Origin: Heracleum sosnowskyi
Lineage: Eukaryota; Streptophyta; Magnoliopsida; Apiales; Apiaceae
Reading direction: 5' to 3'
DNA length: 64,000 bases
Assembly: GCA_030848705.1 (NCBI GenBank)
Contig: CM061238.1
Coordinates: forward strand, 32,208,655-32,272,654
Every line of letters starts with the position of its first letter. Within the stretch, counting starts at the first letter, position 1. The translations under genes were made by a program, and so were the position numbers. The notes beneath the pieces were generated by a model. That model worked only from the letters and a program-made list of their open reading frames with translations. It made no database searches and was not told the origin of the DNA. Shown piece after piece: positions 1 through 10,600 of the stretch.

Positions 1-1
1 T

Positions 2-1021
2 AATTTATCGTTGCCCACTGGGCTTATTTTAGAACTTGAGAACTGTTTTTACGTGCCTGCGATTTGAAGAAACATTATTTCTGTTTCTTGTTTGGACAAG
101 AAAGGTTTTTACTTTACAATTCAGAACAATAGTTGTTCCTTTGGTTTGAATAATGTTACCTATGGGGTTGCACGTTTATTTAATGGTTTATATGTTCTTG
201 ATCTTGATATTCCTGTCTATAATGTAAATAATAAACGTATTAAGACTAATGACTCAAATCAAACATACCTTTGGCATTGTCGTTTAGGCCATATAAATGA
301 GAAACGCATTTCCAAGTTACATAAGGATGGATACTTGGATAAGTTTGATTTTGAATCATACGAAGAATGCGAACCTTGTCTCATTGGAAAAATGACTAAA
401 GCTCCTTTTACCGGAACTGGTGAGAGGGCCACCGAACGATTAGAACTCATACATAGTGATGTATGTGGTCCAATGCGTACGATGGCAAGAGGTGGCTTTT
501 ATTACTTCATAACCTTTACTGATGATTTTAGTAGATACGGATATGTGTATCTTTTGAAGAACAAATCCGAATCATTTGAAAAATTCAAAGAGTACAAGGC
601 AGAAGTGGAAAAGCAAATAGGCGGAAGTATTAAAACTCTACGATCTGATCGTGGAGGTGAGTACTTAAGCTTAGAATTTAAGAATTACTTAAAGGAGTGT
701 GGTATTGTATCACAGCTCACACCTCCTGGAACACCACAGTGGAATGGTGTATCTGAAAGGAGAAATCGTACCTTGTTGGACATGGTGCGATCGATGATGA
801 GTCTAGCGGATCTTCCAATTAGTTTTTGGGGTTATGCTCTGGAAACGGCTGCACACACACTTAACCGAGTTCCTACTAAATCGGTTCAAACTACACCATA
901 TGAGATATGGACTGAGAAACGTCATAGCATGTCCTTTTCGAAAGTATGGGGATGCGAAGCGTTTGTGAAACGTTTAGTCACTGACAAGCTAGGACCGAAA
1001 TCAGACAAATGTAATTTTGTG
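2..1021 (+). pseudogene. Element C pol, 5' fragment: GAG-pre-integrase and integrase
   Basis: This is the upstream half of the C polyprotein; the frame is already open at the window edge. An in-frame TGA at 65-67 falls where the family normally has arginine. After it come an HHCC zinc finger (HCRLGH... with CEPC) and the integrase core with catalytic Asp in HSDVCGP, Asp in RSDRGGEY and Glu in SERRNR. The protein would insert cDNA into chromosomal DNA. The reading frame stops because element A was inserted at 1021/1022, inside the FVGYP motif at the end of the integrase. The downstream half resumes at 14005 in the matching frame. It is dead because of both the stop and the insertion. Confidence 0.9.
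1017..1021. repeat. Target-site duplication of element A (TTGTG), left copy
   Basis: TTGTG directly precedes the LTR start TGTTAGG and is repeated at 14005-14009 right after the LTR end TAACA. Five base pairs is the usual copia duplication size. Confidence 0.92.
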
Positions 1022-1568
1022 TGTTAGGCCGAATACACAATATATAATCAAGTATGTATGAGAATAACAATAATCAAGAACACTGTTTATGAATCAATAA
1101 AACTGTAATTATATTAACAGTCTCTCTTTATGATGTTAATGAATCACAAAGAGCTTCTAGGTTACAAGAATGATATATCAATGAATGCATTCCTTCTAGG
1201 AATAACCTATCTGTGTTTATATAGTACACAGCTACATACAATCCATCTCTAATTGATATTCCTATAAGTTAGCTATACAATTCATATCAATTAAGGATTG
1301 CTTCTTATCTTCTATTCCGTTTCCTTAGCTGTATCAATATATTCTGCTTCTTTCCATCTTCAGAATATATTGCTTCTAGAATCTTCAATTCAGCACCGAC
1401 AGCTAATTCAACTATCACCCTGTCAGACTTTAAATAAACTCTGACCGGCTTCCTTTAAACTCTTCACCCTGTCAGAGTTTAATTAAACTCTGACCGGCTT
1501 CTGATAAACTCTGGTCAGTACCTGTTGCTTAAACACTGATAAACAAACGTCAGCAATTATATCTAAAA
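1022..1568 (-). repeat. Element A 3' LTR
   Basis: This matches 13458-14004 over its full 547 bp. The visible differences are one T/C (tgaatgcat here, tgaacgcat in the other copy) and the inner terminus, which reads AAAA here instead of AACA. On the element's strand the LTR therefore begins TTTTAG rather than TGTTAG. A TATA-like TATATAAA lies on the minus strand at 1223-1216. The U3 part contains copies of the element's dispersed motif, including a perfect 24-bp palindrome at 1471-1494. Confidence 0.94.
1471..1494. repeat. 24-bp perfect palindrome in LTR A (GTCAGAGTTTAA and its inverted complement)
   Basis: The half-site GTCAGAGTTTAA is followed immediately by its reverse complement. A near-palindromic second pair lies at 1422-1445 (GTCAGACTTTAA, then ATAAACTCTGAC), and a third half-site at 1503-1513. 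The same set occurs in the other LTR, with the palindrome at 13907-13930. This is the densest form of a motif found throughout element A. Confidence 0.85.
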
Positions 1569-1580
1569 ATCTCCCCCAAC
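1569..1580 (-). other. Element A polypurine tract
   Basis: On the minus strand GTTGGGGGAGAT directly precedes the 3' LTR. It is the expected primer for second-strand DNA synthesis and is very like that of element B (TTGGGGGAGAT). The stretch from 1581 to 1736 is A/T-rich 3' leader with two copies of the CAGAGTTTA motif (from 1663 and 1682) and no ORF. Confidence 0.85.
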
Positions 1581-1736
1581 TTGTGCATAACAAAAAATGT
1601 ACAAGTTAAACATATAATTGATGATGTCAAAAACATTTAACAAATGCAGTGTTTAACATATAACAGAGTTTAATTTTAAAACAGAGTTTAAATTTGACTT
1701 AGAATAGAAAATATATTAAAAACTTACAGTCAGACT

Positions 1737-4700
1737 TTACTTGATTTCTTGAATATCAGGCACTGTCCTGATATAGTCTGATAGCAGTTTCTTCTCAGCT
1801 CTATTCAGTTCAGCAATCATATTCTTCTTCAGCTCCTTCATTTCTGGTTCATCTTCACCAATTTGATAGATGGCAGCCCTCAAAGAATAGATGCTGTTTT
1901 TGTTCATTTCATTGCCAAGTCTGATATAAAAAGGTTTATCAGACTCTAGATTGAACTCAAGAACCTTTTTACCCAGTGCTGTTCTGAACTTAGCACTGTT
2001 TCTTTTCATCTCAACAATCTTCCCATGTGCATCTCTGTATTTGGGAATATATGCACTAGATACTCCAGCTCCACTTAAAACTTTGGATTTCATCATCCTA
2101 TCCTTCAAAACTCGAGCAGCATCATAAGTACTTCTATTCTTCACCTCAAGTAGATATAGAACATACTCTAGCTCTTCCCAGAGTTTTAACTGAATATCAG
2201 ATTCACCAACTCTATATACTCTGCCATCAGCCATAAAATATAACAAGAATTCCTTTCTGATTCCTTTGTGAAAAATCATCTGTACAGACTCTAGTTTGTC
2301 AAGGCCTTCTTGAGTAACCCCAAGACCAGGTGCTGCCAGAGAAGTATGATCTAAAGGACTTGTATTTACTCTCTTTTCTCTATGTGAACCCAAACCAGAT
2401 TTATCAAATGATTCTTTTCCCATAACTGTTCTGGTTTTGAGAATGTCCACTTGGCTTGGCTTCAGAGTTTCTTCTGTGGTTTGTTTTCTGAACACACTTT
2501 GAAGTTGTGTGGATTGTAACTTAGTTTGTACAACTTGAGCAGTGTCAGAGGTTGTCACAACTTCTTCAGGAATATCAACTTGAGCCTTGTCAGAGGTTGA
2601 TTTAATTTGAGCAGATTCAACTTGAGCAATGTCAGAGGTTGAATTATCTTTCTTCTTTAGGTTAGGCTCTTCAATCATTATGCCTTTACCCTTATCAGAG
2701 TTTCCAATCACAGGTCTCCTTGTATAATGTATACTCTGTTGTGTATTCTCTTTGATAGAAATACCAACTTCTTTCTTTCTAGGAGCCTTGATTTCCTTTT
2801 TCTTGTAGATTCCAGCTTCAAGATTTTTCTTGTGTTCCTCAGCAAGCATTTGCTCTTCAGCCTGGATATCTTCAATAGTAACATTCTTTCCATGCTCTTT
2901 TATGAATATCTTAGCAGCAATCTCTTCATCAGTAGATGGATTAGTTGAAACAACTAAACTCTTGAGTTTTGAAGAAGATTGTCCACCAGAGTTTATCCTC
3001 TCAGAGTTTGTCTGTTTTGACCTTTGTCTCTCTTGAACAAATGTAGACCTCTTCTCTGCTTCTCTATTTCCACCATCAGTAGAATCATCCCTCCGTCTCA
3101 AGGTTGGAGTCCTCTTGCATTTGTCCTTAGGTACACTCTCCCCCTTTTTGACATCATCAGAAAGTAGTACTGATGTCAGCAATTCAATGGCAGTAGAAAT
3201 TGAATTCAGCTGATTAGACATTGCACTCTGAGTTTCCTCTACGTTCCCAAGCCTCTTCTTGATTTCCTCAGAATCCTTGGCTTGCTGCTTGAACATTTGG
3301 TTGTAGTACAATCTATCATTTTTCAAAGTAAGATCTCGCATGCCAACCTCATTCCTTAGAGCAGAGACCTCCTTATGAGACTCATCAAATCTGTTGTGAA
3401 GAGATTTAACTTGAACCACAGTGGCCTTGAGACTTGTGAGAACATCAGCATTTGAAATCTTCTTTACAGAATCACCAAGAAAGTCAGCAGCTCTCTGTGC
3501 AGAAAAGATACAATCTGCATCAGCCCATTTGGAATAGTACATATTCTGAAAATGCTCAGCTGTAGCTCGATTGATCTCTCTTTCTTCATCAGGATTAGCT
3601 GGAATATCAGATAGCTCTTCTTCAGAATGGGAATGAGCAGGACTAGCGTCAACATTATCATCCTCTGCTGCAGCTTCAGGAATATCAGAGTTAACCTGAG
3701 CAAAAACCTCTGCTTCTCTTTGAACAATCTCAACAACAGATTGTTGCAAAGCTTCAAGAATAATATTCTCAGAGTTTAGCTCATCAGCAGCCTCTTGTTC
3801 CTTTTCTATCACAGCTTCATCAAGAATTGGCTCTGTGACTTTTAGCATCTGATTAACCTCCTCACCGTTGTCAAGAGCACAAGAAATAATTTCAGTGTGA
3901 GTGGCCAGAGATTCTTCTATCTGATCAGTTACTGGATCAGCTTCCACACCCTCTGTATAATGATCAGAATGTATAGAGGTGTGTGCTTCAAAATCAAAAA
4001 CTCTGCTATCAGAATGAGTAGCAGCTTCCTCAACTACATCATTAGCCTTTGATGTAGGAGCTTCCAGATCCAGCATATTAGCAGCATCCTCCTGAACAAA
4101 CACTTCAGGAGCTTCAGTGTTTACAAACACTCTGTCCTCAGTAGCATTTAGAATATCCTCCTCAACAACAATTGCAGGAGTATCTTGAGGAACAGTTTCA
4201 GTCACAATCTCCTCATTCTCTGAAGCAGGAGCTTCAGTTTCCGCAGAAACTCTGTCCATATTGACATTTATAGCACCAAAAAGATGTGCAGCTACTAGTC
4301 TTCTTTTTCTCTGATGAAGAGTTTCTTCATCAGTTTCAGTTTCTGAGGCATCAACAGCATCAACAGCATTAGACTTTGCCCTATTGGCTCTTCTTTTCTT
4401 CATTCTTCTTTTCTGTGGCATATCATCAACATTTGATGCCCCAGCTTCAGCGTTTATCGTAACAGTCTTAACAGCCCTTACTTTAGATTTCTTTGACCTC
4501 TGTGGTTGAGTCACAGAAGGTCCAGCTTCAGCGTGTACTTGCTGTTGTTGTTGTAAGTTATCCAGGAATAGTTGCACAGACTCAGGCAACATGAAGATAC
4601 CAACATCTCCTTTCTTGTTGTCCTTGTTAGTAAGATCAGAGAATATACGTTTGTGCAGTTTAAACGAGAGTATAACATCATCCTCTACTATCTCAACATT

Positions 4701-5375
4701 TGGGCAGCAAAAGTTGAATATCAATTGACAAAACCTAGAGAAATAAACAACATTTCTATTCTCTAGCATTTTCTCACCAATATTATGTAAAACTAATCTA
4801 GCAACATCGAAATGACTGCCATAGAGAAGAGAATACCCGATCTGTAGACTATCAGTAGGAATTGCATCCCAGTTGGTGCACTTTTTCCCGAACGCCCTTG
4901 TTATGCAGTCGAAAAAGAAACTCCATTCCTTTCTCAAGAGCGGTCGCTTCAATTGACCAATTTTTGTCAGTGGTCCAGAGTAGCCTATTTCTCTCATCAT
5001 TCTAACCAACTCAGAATCTCCAACAGAAATTGTGAAAGCATTGAAATCCTCAAGACCCAAAGCATCACGAACAGTAGTTGGAGTAACAACAAATTCATCT
5101 CCTTGAAACTCAAAAATGATAGATGGAGAACCAGTCTCTCCTCCATTATCATAAGTACCTGTCTGCCAAAAAGTCCTGATTTGAGTTGCAGACAGCTTCG
5201 AAGGTGCGGTGAGAGCAGTGCCAATATCAGAGTTTGACAAGAAACTCTGAATCAAATGAAACGCCTCCGGTGCGGTCTCATTTGCCAAAGGAGCTGAGTA
5301 ATTGTTAGGAACAAATTCTAACCCAGACGAAACGAAAGCTGTGGTTGCCATTAGAAGATTTTGAAGAAAGAACAA
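1737..5375 (-). CDS. Element A third ORF (SIRE 'env-like' position), 1212 aa, function unknown
   Basis: This uninterrupted frame downstream of pol is where SIRE elements carry their so-called env-like ORF. The likely start is the second ATG (5351), giving MATTAFVSSG. Residues 1 to about 275 look globular (with KEWSFFFDCITRAFGKK). Next come a short poly-Q run, a very basic patch (KRRMKKRRANRAK, near 325) that could be a nuclear localisation signal, a long acidic stretch to about 640, a probable coiled coil to about 760, another low-complexity part, and a globular C-terminal domain of about 200 residues. I see no signal peptide and no convincing membrane segment, so an envelope role is not supported. 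The B counterpart has the same layout but little obvious sequence identity. A nuclear or DNA-binding role is my inference. Confidence 0.85.
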   Translation of the reverse strand: MFFLQNLLMATTAFVSSGLEFVPNNYSAPLANETAPEAFHLIQSFLSNSDIGTALTAPSKLSATQIRTFWQTGTYDNGGETGSPSIIFEFQGDEFVVTPTTVRDALGLEDFNAFTISVGDSELVRMMREIGYSGPLTKIGQLKRPLLRKEWSFFFDCITRAFGKKCTNWDAIPTDSLQIGYSLLYGSHFDVARLVLHNIGEKMLENRNVVYFSRFCQLIFNFCCPNVEIVEDDVILSFKLHKRIFSDLTNKDNKKGDVGIFMLPESVQLFLDNLQQQQQVHAEAGPSVTQPQRSKKSKVRAVKTVTINAEAGASNVDDMPQKRRMKKRRANRAKSNAVDAVDASETETDEETLHQRKRRLVAAHLFGAINVNMDRVSAETEAPASENEEIVTETVPQDTPAIVVEEDILNATEDRVFVNTEAPEVFVQEDAANMLDLEAPTSKANDVVEEAATHSDSRVFDFEAHTSIHSDHYTEGVEADPVTDQIEESLATHTEIISCALDNGEEVNQMLKVTEPILDEAVIEKEQEAADELNSENIILEALQQSVVEIVQREAEVFAQVNSDIPEAAAEDDNVDASPAHSHSEEELSDIPANPDEEREINRATAEHFQNMYYSKWADADCIFSAQRAADFLGDSVKKISNADVLTSLKATVVQVKSLHNRFDESHKEVSALRNEVGMRDLTLKNDRLYYNQMFKQQAKDSEEIKKRLGNVEETQSAMSNQLNSISTAIELLTSVLLSDDVKKGESVPKDKCKRTPTLRRRDDSTDGGNREAEKRSTFVQERQRSKQTNSERINSGGQSSSKLKSLVVSTNPSTDEEIAAKIFIKEHGKNVTIEDIQAEEQMLAEEHKKNLEAGIYKKKEIKAPRKKEVGISIKENTQQSIHYTRRPVIGNSDKGKGIMIEEPNLKKKDNSTSDIAQVESAQIKSTSDKAQVDIPEEVVTTSDTAQVVQTKLQSTQLQSVFRKQTTEETLKPSQVDILKTRTVMGKESFDKSGLGSHREKRVNTSPLDHTSLAAPGLGVTQEGLDKLESVQMIFHKGIRKEFLLYFMADGRVYRVGESDIQLKLWEELEYVLYLLEVKNRSTYDAARVLKDRMMKSKVLSGAGVSSAYIPKYRDAHGKIVEMKRNSAKFRTALGKKVLEFNLESDKPFYIRLGNEMNKNSIYSLRAAIYQIGEDEPEMKELKKNMIAELNRAEKKLLSDYIRTVPDIQEIK

Positions 5376-5902
5376 GTAATTGATGCGAAAGCTTAACAGA
5401 GTTTATGTGTAGAAAGGTGTTTGTGACTATGCGTGTGTGATAATAGATGTGGATGAGTAAGATGTGAAAAGTTTAAACGAAGGTGTGTGTATTGTATAAA
5501 TATAAAATTCAAAATTAAAAACTGAACAGTTTTTAATCATCAATACACAACTGTCTTACTCCGTTTACTGTGTTAGTGGGACACGTGGTACACATGCAAT
5601 GACTATGACAACAGTAATTGGCAGTTTCCAATGCGCATGCGCAGTAAGAACAGCAATAATTACCGCCTATTATAAAAAAATCAATAATAATAAAATTATC
5701 GATTTTAATATTTCAGAAACATAATAACGAAGTACGAAGGAGCTCAACAGTCAGAAGAATAATGACTGTCTTGGAACTCCGCACTTTACTATCCCCATAG
5801 CATCGAGTCAAGCAAAAACCTTTCAGTTGCCCTGTTGGATGCTATAAAAACTGAAGCATTGTAACAACAGGCAATTCATATATTAAACTTACCATACATC
5901 AA
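5376..5902. promoter_or_regulatory. Spacer between divergent ORFs of element A; possible bidirectional promoter
   Basis: This 527-bp A/T-rich spacer separates the leftward third ORF (start 5375 or 5351) from a rightward small ORF (start 5903). Rightward, TATAAAA sits at 5843-5849, about 55 bp before the ATG, a classic distance. Leftward, a weaker TATA-like stretch (TTTTATATTTATA on the minus strand) lies at about 5508-5494, 120-150 bp before the third ORF. No ORF crosses the spacer. Promoter activity is inferred from layout only. Confidence 0.4.
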
Positions 5903-6241
5903 ATGGCAGGAACCTTTGAATTCATGGATGTGGAATCATTCTTGAATATGAACTGGCGTCAACAAGCAAACTATATTATTGATGAGTTTCTTGTTTTGTC
6001 ATTTCTGAATGATGAAGGTCTCATTGCAGATGATGAGATAGCTGAAGGTCCTATCTCCAATCCCTATGTGCACATCATCCGTCCTGGTCCATATGATGTG
6101 CCCATCCTTGCAGATGATCAAACTGTGGAGATTTGTATGATGCTCTTTCAACAGAGCTACTTGACAGGTTCTGAGGAGGAACTCTTCCTGGAATCCTGCA
6201 AGCTGCAAGCTGCAAGCAGGAAAGAGAGATCGAGAGAATGA
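5903..6241 (+). CDS. Small antisense ORF inside element A, 112 aa, unknown
   Basis: This frame runs opposite to gag, pol and the third ORF, in the spacer between pol and the third ORF. It encodes an acidic protein starting MAGTFEFMDVESFLNMNW, mostly hydrophobic/acidic with a basic end (ASRKERSRE). It is not a shadow of another coding frame, since no sense ORF overlaps it. A TATA box at 5843-5849 fits its start. I do not recognise the family. Antisense extra ORFs are established in some gypsy lineages (for example Grande and Retand of the Tat group), but I know of none described for SIRE elements. It could be a chance ORF; the TATA spacing argues mildly against that. Confidence 0.5.
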   Translation: MAGTFEFMDVESFLNMNWRQQANYIIDEFLVLSFLNDEGLIADDEIAEGPISNPYVHIIRPGPYDVPILADDQTVEICMMLFQQSYLTGSEEELFLESCKLQAASRKERSRE

Positions 6242-7663
6242 TGATGATGATTCAACATCAGGAGGATGTCAAGCCCTTGAGATCCCAGATGGTATTATGA
6301 CCAGATGAACGGACAAGTAGTTATCATCAGAAGTAATATAACACAATAGCTTCTGGCTCTAGCTCTTCTGCTTCTGATGTAGCATTTAAGTATTTGTCCT
6401 GGTTAAATAGGTCATCTCTTTTGTAACTATAGTGATTAGTGTTCACCAGAAAGATTAGCTAGACAAGAGTATGAAATTGTCTGAATGTAAAGAAAATTTG
6501 AATCAATTAATGAAAAAGATCCATTGTGTTCACTTTAAACAGTAAACTAACATACTCATCAGCGCTACTAATCACAATCAGGACTTATCAAACACACTCT
6601 TTCTTTTCTCTGTTTAATGCAAAATAGATCTGTTACCAATCATACTTTTTCGAAAAACAAATGTCTAATCTCAAAATTATAAAATGTCTGAAACAAAGAA
6701 ATCATTTTAACCATCAGAGATTAAAACAAAGTTACCTCGGCATATGTCACACAATACATCAGTGTTTACCATTTGTCCTTCTTTGTCAATAAACTCTTTT
6801 CTCAAACTGTACAGGTGTGAAAATATGTGTGTGCAATAGCAGAGTTTACTGAAATCAATATTTAAATCATCTCAAAGTGCATAAAATCCACAATACTAAA
6901 GCAGTAATAACTGGTTGCCTAAACTCTCATGTATAAAATAAAATCTGATTTTCTATCTAAACTCTGTATACTGATATCCTTTCATTTGGATATATCTTTT
7001 ATTTTTCACCCCCTTTTATATGTTTTTTTTTTTTAATTTTATTTTTCCAGTAATCAGTGGTTGGCACTAGTCACCAAAAATCAAAGATTTTAGCCCTTAT
7101 TTCATACAATAAGTTCCTGGATCTTCCTAGGCACAACATGATCTCAAAGGAATTTGTGCTCTATTTGGCATCTTTTGATTTGAGGGTGAATTATTTGCAA
7201 TTAATAATCAGAGTTTAGACTTTTCATCAGTTAATACAATTAATTTATGAGAGAAAATGCAAACAGCTAATACAGACTCAGTGTATAGGATCAATAAACT
7301 AAGAGATGCTATAAATAAAGAGACAGTATCATGCTGTGTTAACTTACTGCACATATTTGAGATCAGAATCTATATAACTCTTAAGGATTCACAGTTACTT
7401 ACTAAGAATTATGCTTCATACAAATTTCTTCATTGGTCCATATGTTTCAGACAAAATCACAATCAGAGTATGACATTAAACTGTAACAATCAGAGTATGA
7501 CCAACAGAATATGACTGACACTTCACAGAGTTTACTGACAGAGTTTAACTGTCAGAGTTTACCATCAGAGTTTAACATGCTGGTGCACATAACAGTTAAC
7601 ACATGTAAGAAATCATGAACATAAAAAGCAAACATGTATAGTTTTTGAGTCTAACCCGTATCT
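6242..7663. other. Non-coding spacer of element A between antisense ORF and pol end
   Basis: This A/T-rich stretch holds no convincing gene. It contains a poly-T tract (about 7024-7036) and scattered copies of the element's CAGAGTTTA motif, with the tightest cluster at 7463-7574. The part just after the small ORF (6242-6540) could be its 3' untranslated region. Confidence 0.6.
7463..7574. repeat. Cluster of the element A motif (CAGAGTTTA)
   Basis: CAGAGTTTA or CAGAGTATG occurs repeatedly. Four successive copies start at 7526, 7539, 7553 and 7566, only 13-14 bp apart. CAGAGTATG variants precede them from about 7463. The spacing looks like an array of short sites rather than a conventional tandem repeat, because the DNA between copies is not conserved. 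Confidence 0.75.
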
Positions 7664-10600
7664 CTAGTCAGAACCAGAGATCATTCCAAGTTCATTTACC
7701 AATCTTGTAAAAGTAGCTTCACTCAAAGGTTTGGTGAAGATATCTGCAAGTTGTTGGTCTGTAGACACAAAATGAAGCTCAATGTTCCCTTCTTCCACAT
7801 GTTCTCTGATAAAATGATACCTTATGCTGATGTGCTTGGTCATGGAATGCTGTACTGGGTTACCTGTCATAGCAATAGCACTTTGGTTATCACAGTAAAT
7901 AGGTATTTTAGAGTACCTTAACCCATAATCCAGCAATTGATTCTTCATCCATAAAATCTGTGCACAACAGCTACCAGCTGCTATATACTCTGCTTCAGCT
8001 GTGAATGTAGAAATTGACTTCTGTTTCTTGCTATACCAAGAAACTAATCTGTCACCTAAAAATTGACAGCTTCCACTTGTACTTTTTCTGTCTATCTTAC
8101 AGCCTGCAAAATCTGCATCAGAGTAACCAATTAACTTAAACTCTGATTCTCTAGGATACCACAAACCCAAGGTTATGGTTCCTTTGAGATATTTGAAAAT
8201 CCTTTTTACAGCTGTTAGATGAGGCTCTCTGGGATCTGCTTGAAATCTTGCACAAAGACATGTTGCATACATGATATCAGGTCTACTTGCAGTAAGATAC
8301 AGTAGAGACCCTATCATTCCTCTGTAGTTTGTCATATCTACTGAGGCTCCTGTGTCTTTGTCTAGCTTTGTTGCAGTAGCCATGGGAGTTGTAGCAGATG
8401 AGCTATCAAGCATACCAAATTTCTTAAGAAGATTTCTGGTATATTTTGCTTGATTGATAAAAATACCATCATCTGTTTGCTTGACCTGTAAGCCTAGAAA
8501 GTAACTAAGCTCTCCCATCATGCTCATTTGGTACCTGGATTGCATAAGCTTTGCAAATTTCTTACAAAGTTTGTCATTAGTAGATCCAAAAGTAATATCA
8601 TCTACATAAATTTGAACTAACAGCAAATCATCACCGGAATTGAAATAAAACAAGGTTTTATCAATTGTACCTCTTGTGAACCCACTTTCTAAAAGAAATT
8701 GAGCAAGAGTTTCATACCATGCTCTTGGTGCTTGCTTTAGTCCATATAATGCCTTGTCAAGCCTGTAGACATAATCTGGATGCTTGGGATCTACAAATCC
8801 TGGTGGTTGTTCAACAAACACTTCTTCTTCAAGCTTCCCATTGAGAAAAGCACTTTTTACATCCATCTGAAAGACTTTAAACTTCTTGTGTGCAGCATAG
8901 GCTAGAAAAATCCTTATGGCCTCCAATCTTGCAACTGGGGCAAAGGTTTCATCATAGTCAATCCCTTCCTGTTGTGAATAGCCTTTAGCCACAAGTCTAG
9001 CCTTGTTTCTTGTAATCACACCATCACTGTCAGTCTTGTTTCTGAACACCCACTTTGTACCTACAATTGATCTATTCTTTGGTCTAGGTACAAGTGTCCA
9101 GACTTCATTTCTTTCAAATTCATTTAACTCTTCTTGCATAGCTGTTATCCAGTTAGCATCTTGAAGAGCTTCTTCCACTTTCTTTGGTTCTGTTTGAGAC
9201 AAGAAAGCATGATACAGGCATTCATTATTTGTTGCACTTCTAGTTCTTACACTAGCATCAGGATCTCCAATTATGAGATCAGGTGTGTGTGCCTGTGTCC
9301 ATCTTCTTGCTGTTGGTAAGTGGTTTCTTGCATCATTATTGGATCCTCCCCCTTGATCCATGCTCTCCTGATTCATATGTTGAGTTTCTGCATTATCTGA
9401 GGCTCCCCCTGAATTGGATTGCTCAGAGTTTGAACTGTCAGAGTTTGAATCAGCTTCCTCAACAGACTCACTTGTTGTGTCTTGTTGAGCTTCTTCACGC
9501 TCCCCCTCAACTGGTTCTCTATTTTGTTCAATTTGAGAATTTCCATTTTCTCCAGTATTTACCAGTAGAGGTTCAGAGTATGCTTCGTCAGAGTTTGTCA
9601 AACCTGCTTCATCAGAGTTTATATCATCAAAGAATAGATCTTCATTTTCAAAACGTAGTTGATCATATCCATCCTTGTCTTCAAGTCCAATTATTTTCTT
9701 GTCATCAAATGACACATGTATGGATTCCATGATCACCTTAGTTCTTAGATTGTAAACTCTGAATGCTTTTGTTGACAATGGATAGCCAACAAAGATTCCT
9801 TCATCAGCTTTTAACTCGAACTTTGTCAACTGTTCAGGATGAGTCTTCAACACAAAGCATTTGCATCCAAATATATGAAAATATTTCAAATTTGGCTTCT
9901 TATTTTTCACCATCTCATATGGTGTTTTCCCATGCTTGTTGATCAATGTTGCATTTTGAGTAAAACAAGCAGTTTGAACAGCTTCTGCCCAGAAATAAGT
10001 TGGTAATTTTGCTTCTTCAAGCATAGTTCTGGCTGCTTCAATTAAAGTTCTGTTCTTTCTTTCAACTACACCATTTTGCTGTGGAGTTCCAGGTGCAGAA
10101 AATTCTTGTTTCACTCCTCTTTCCTTGCAGAAAGCTTCCATGATTGAGTTTCTGAATTCAGTTCCATTATCACTCCTTATAATTTTGACTTTGTGCTGTG
10201 ATCCTTTGTCCAGTAGATTTACATGATCCATCAGAGTTTGAGCAGTTTCATCCTTCTTTGATAAGAAATACACCCATGTATATCTAGTATATTCATCAAC
10301 AATTACTAGAGCATATTTCTTTCTGCCCATAGACATTACATTCACTGGTCCAAAGAGATCAACATGTAGAAGATGATAAGGTTCCACTACTGAAGATTCA
10401 GATTTGCTCTTGAAAGATGACTTCCTTTGCTTGGCCTTTTGACAAGAATCACATAGACCATCTAGACTGAGTATTGATTTTGGAAGTCCCCTTACAAGAT
10501 CCTTTCTAATAAGCTCATTAATGTTGTTCAAATTGAGATGAGAGAGCTTCTTATGCCAATTCCAACTCTCTTCATTTGACATTTTTGCAGTCAGACACAC

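Noticed and set aside
9283..9732. 149-codon plus-strand ORF opposite element A pol
   Set aside because: It lies wholly within the well-supported pol frame on the other strand and has a shadow-like composition; no promoter or family resemblance.
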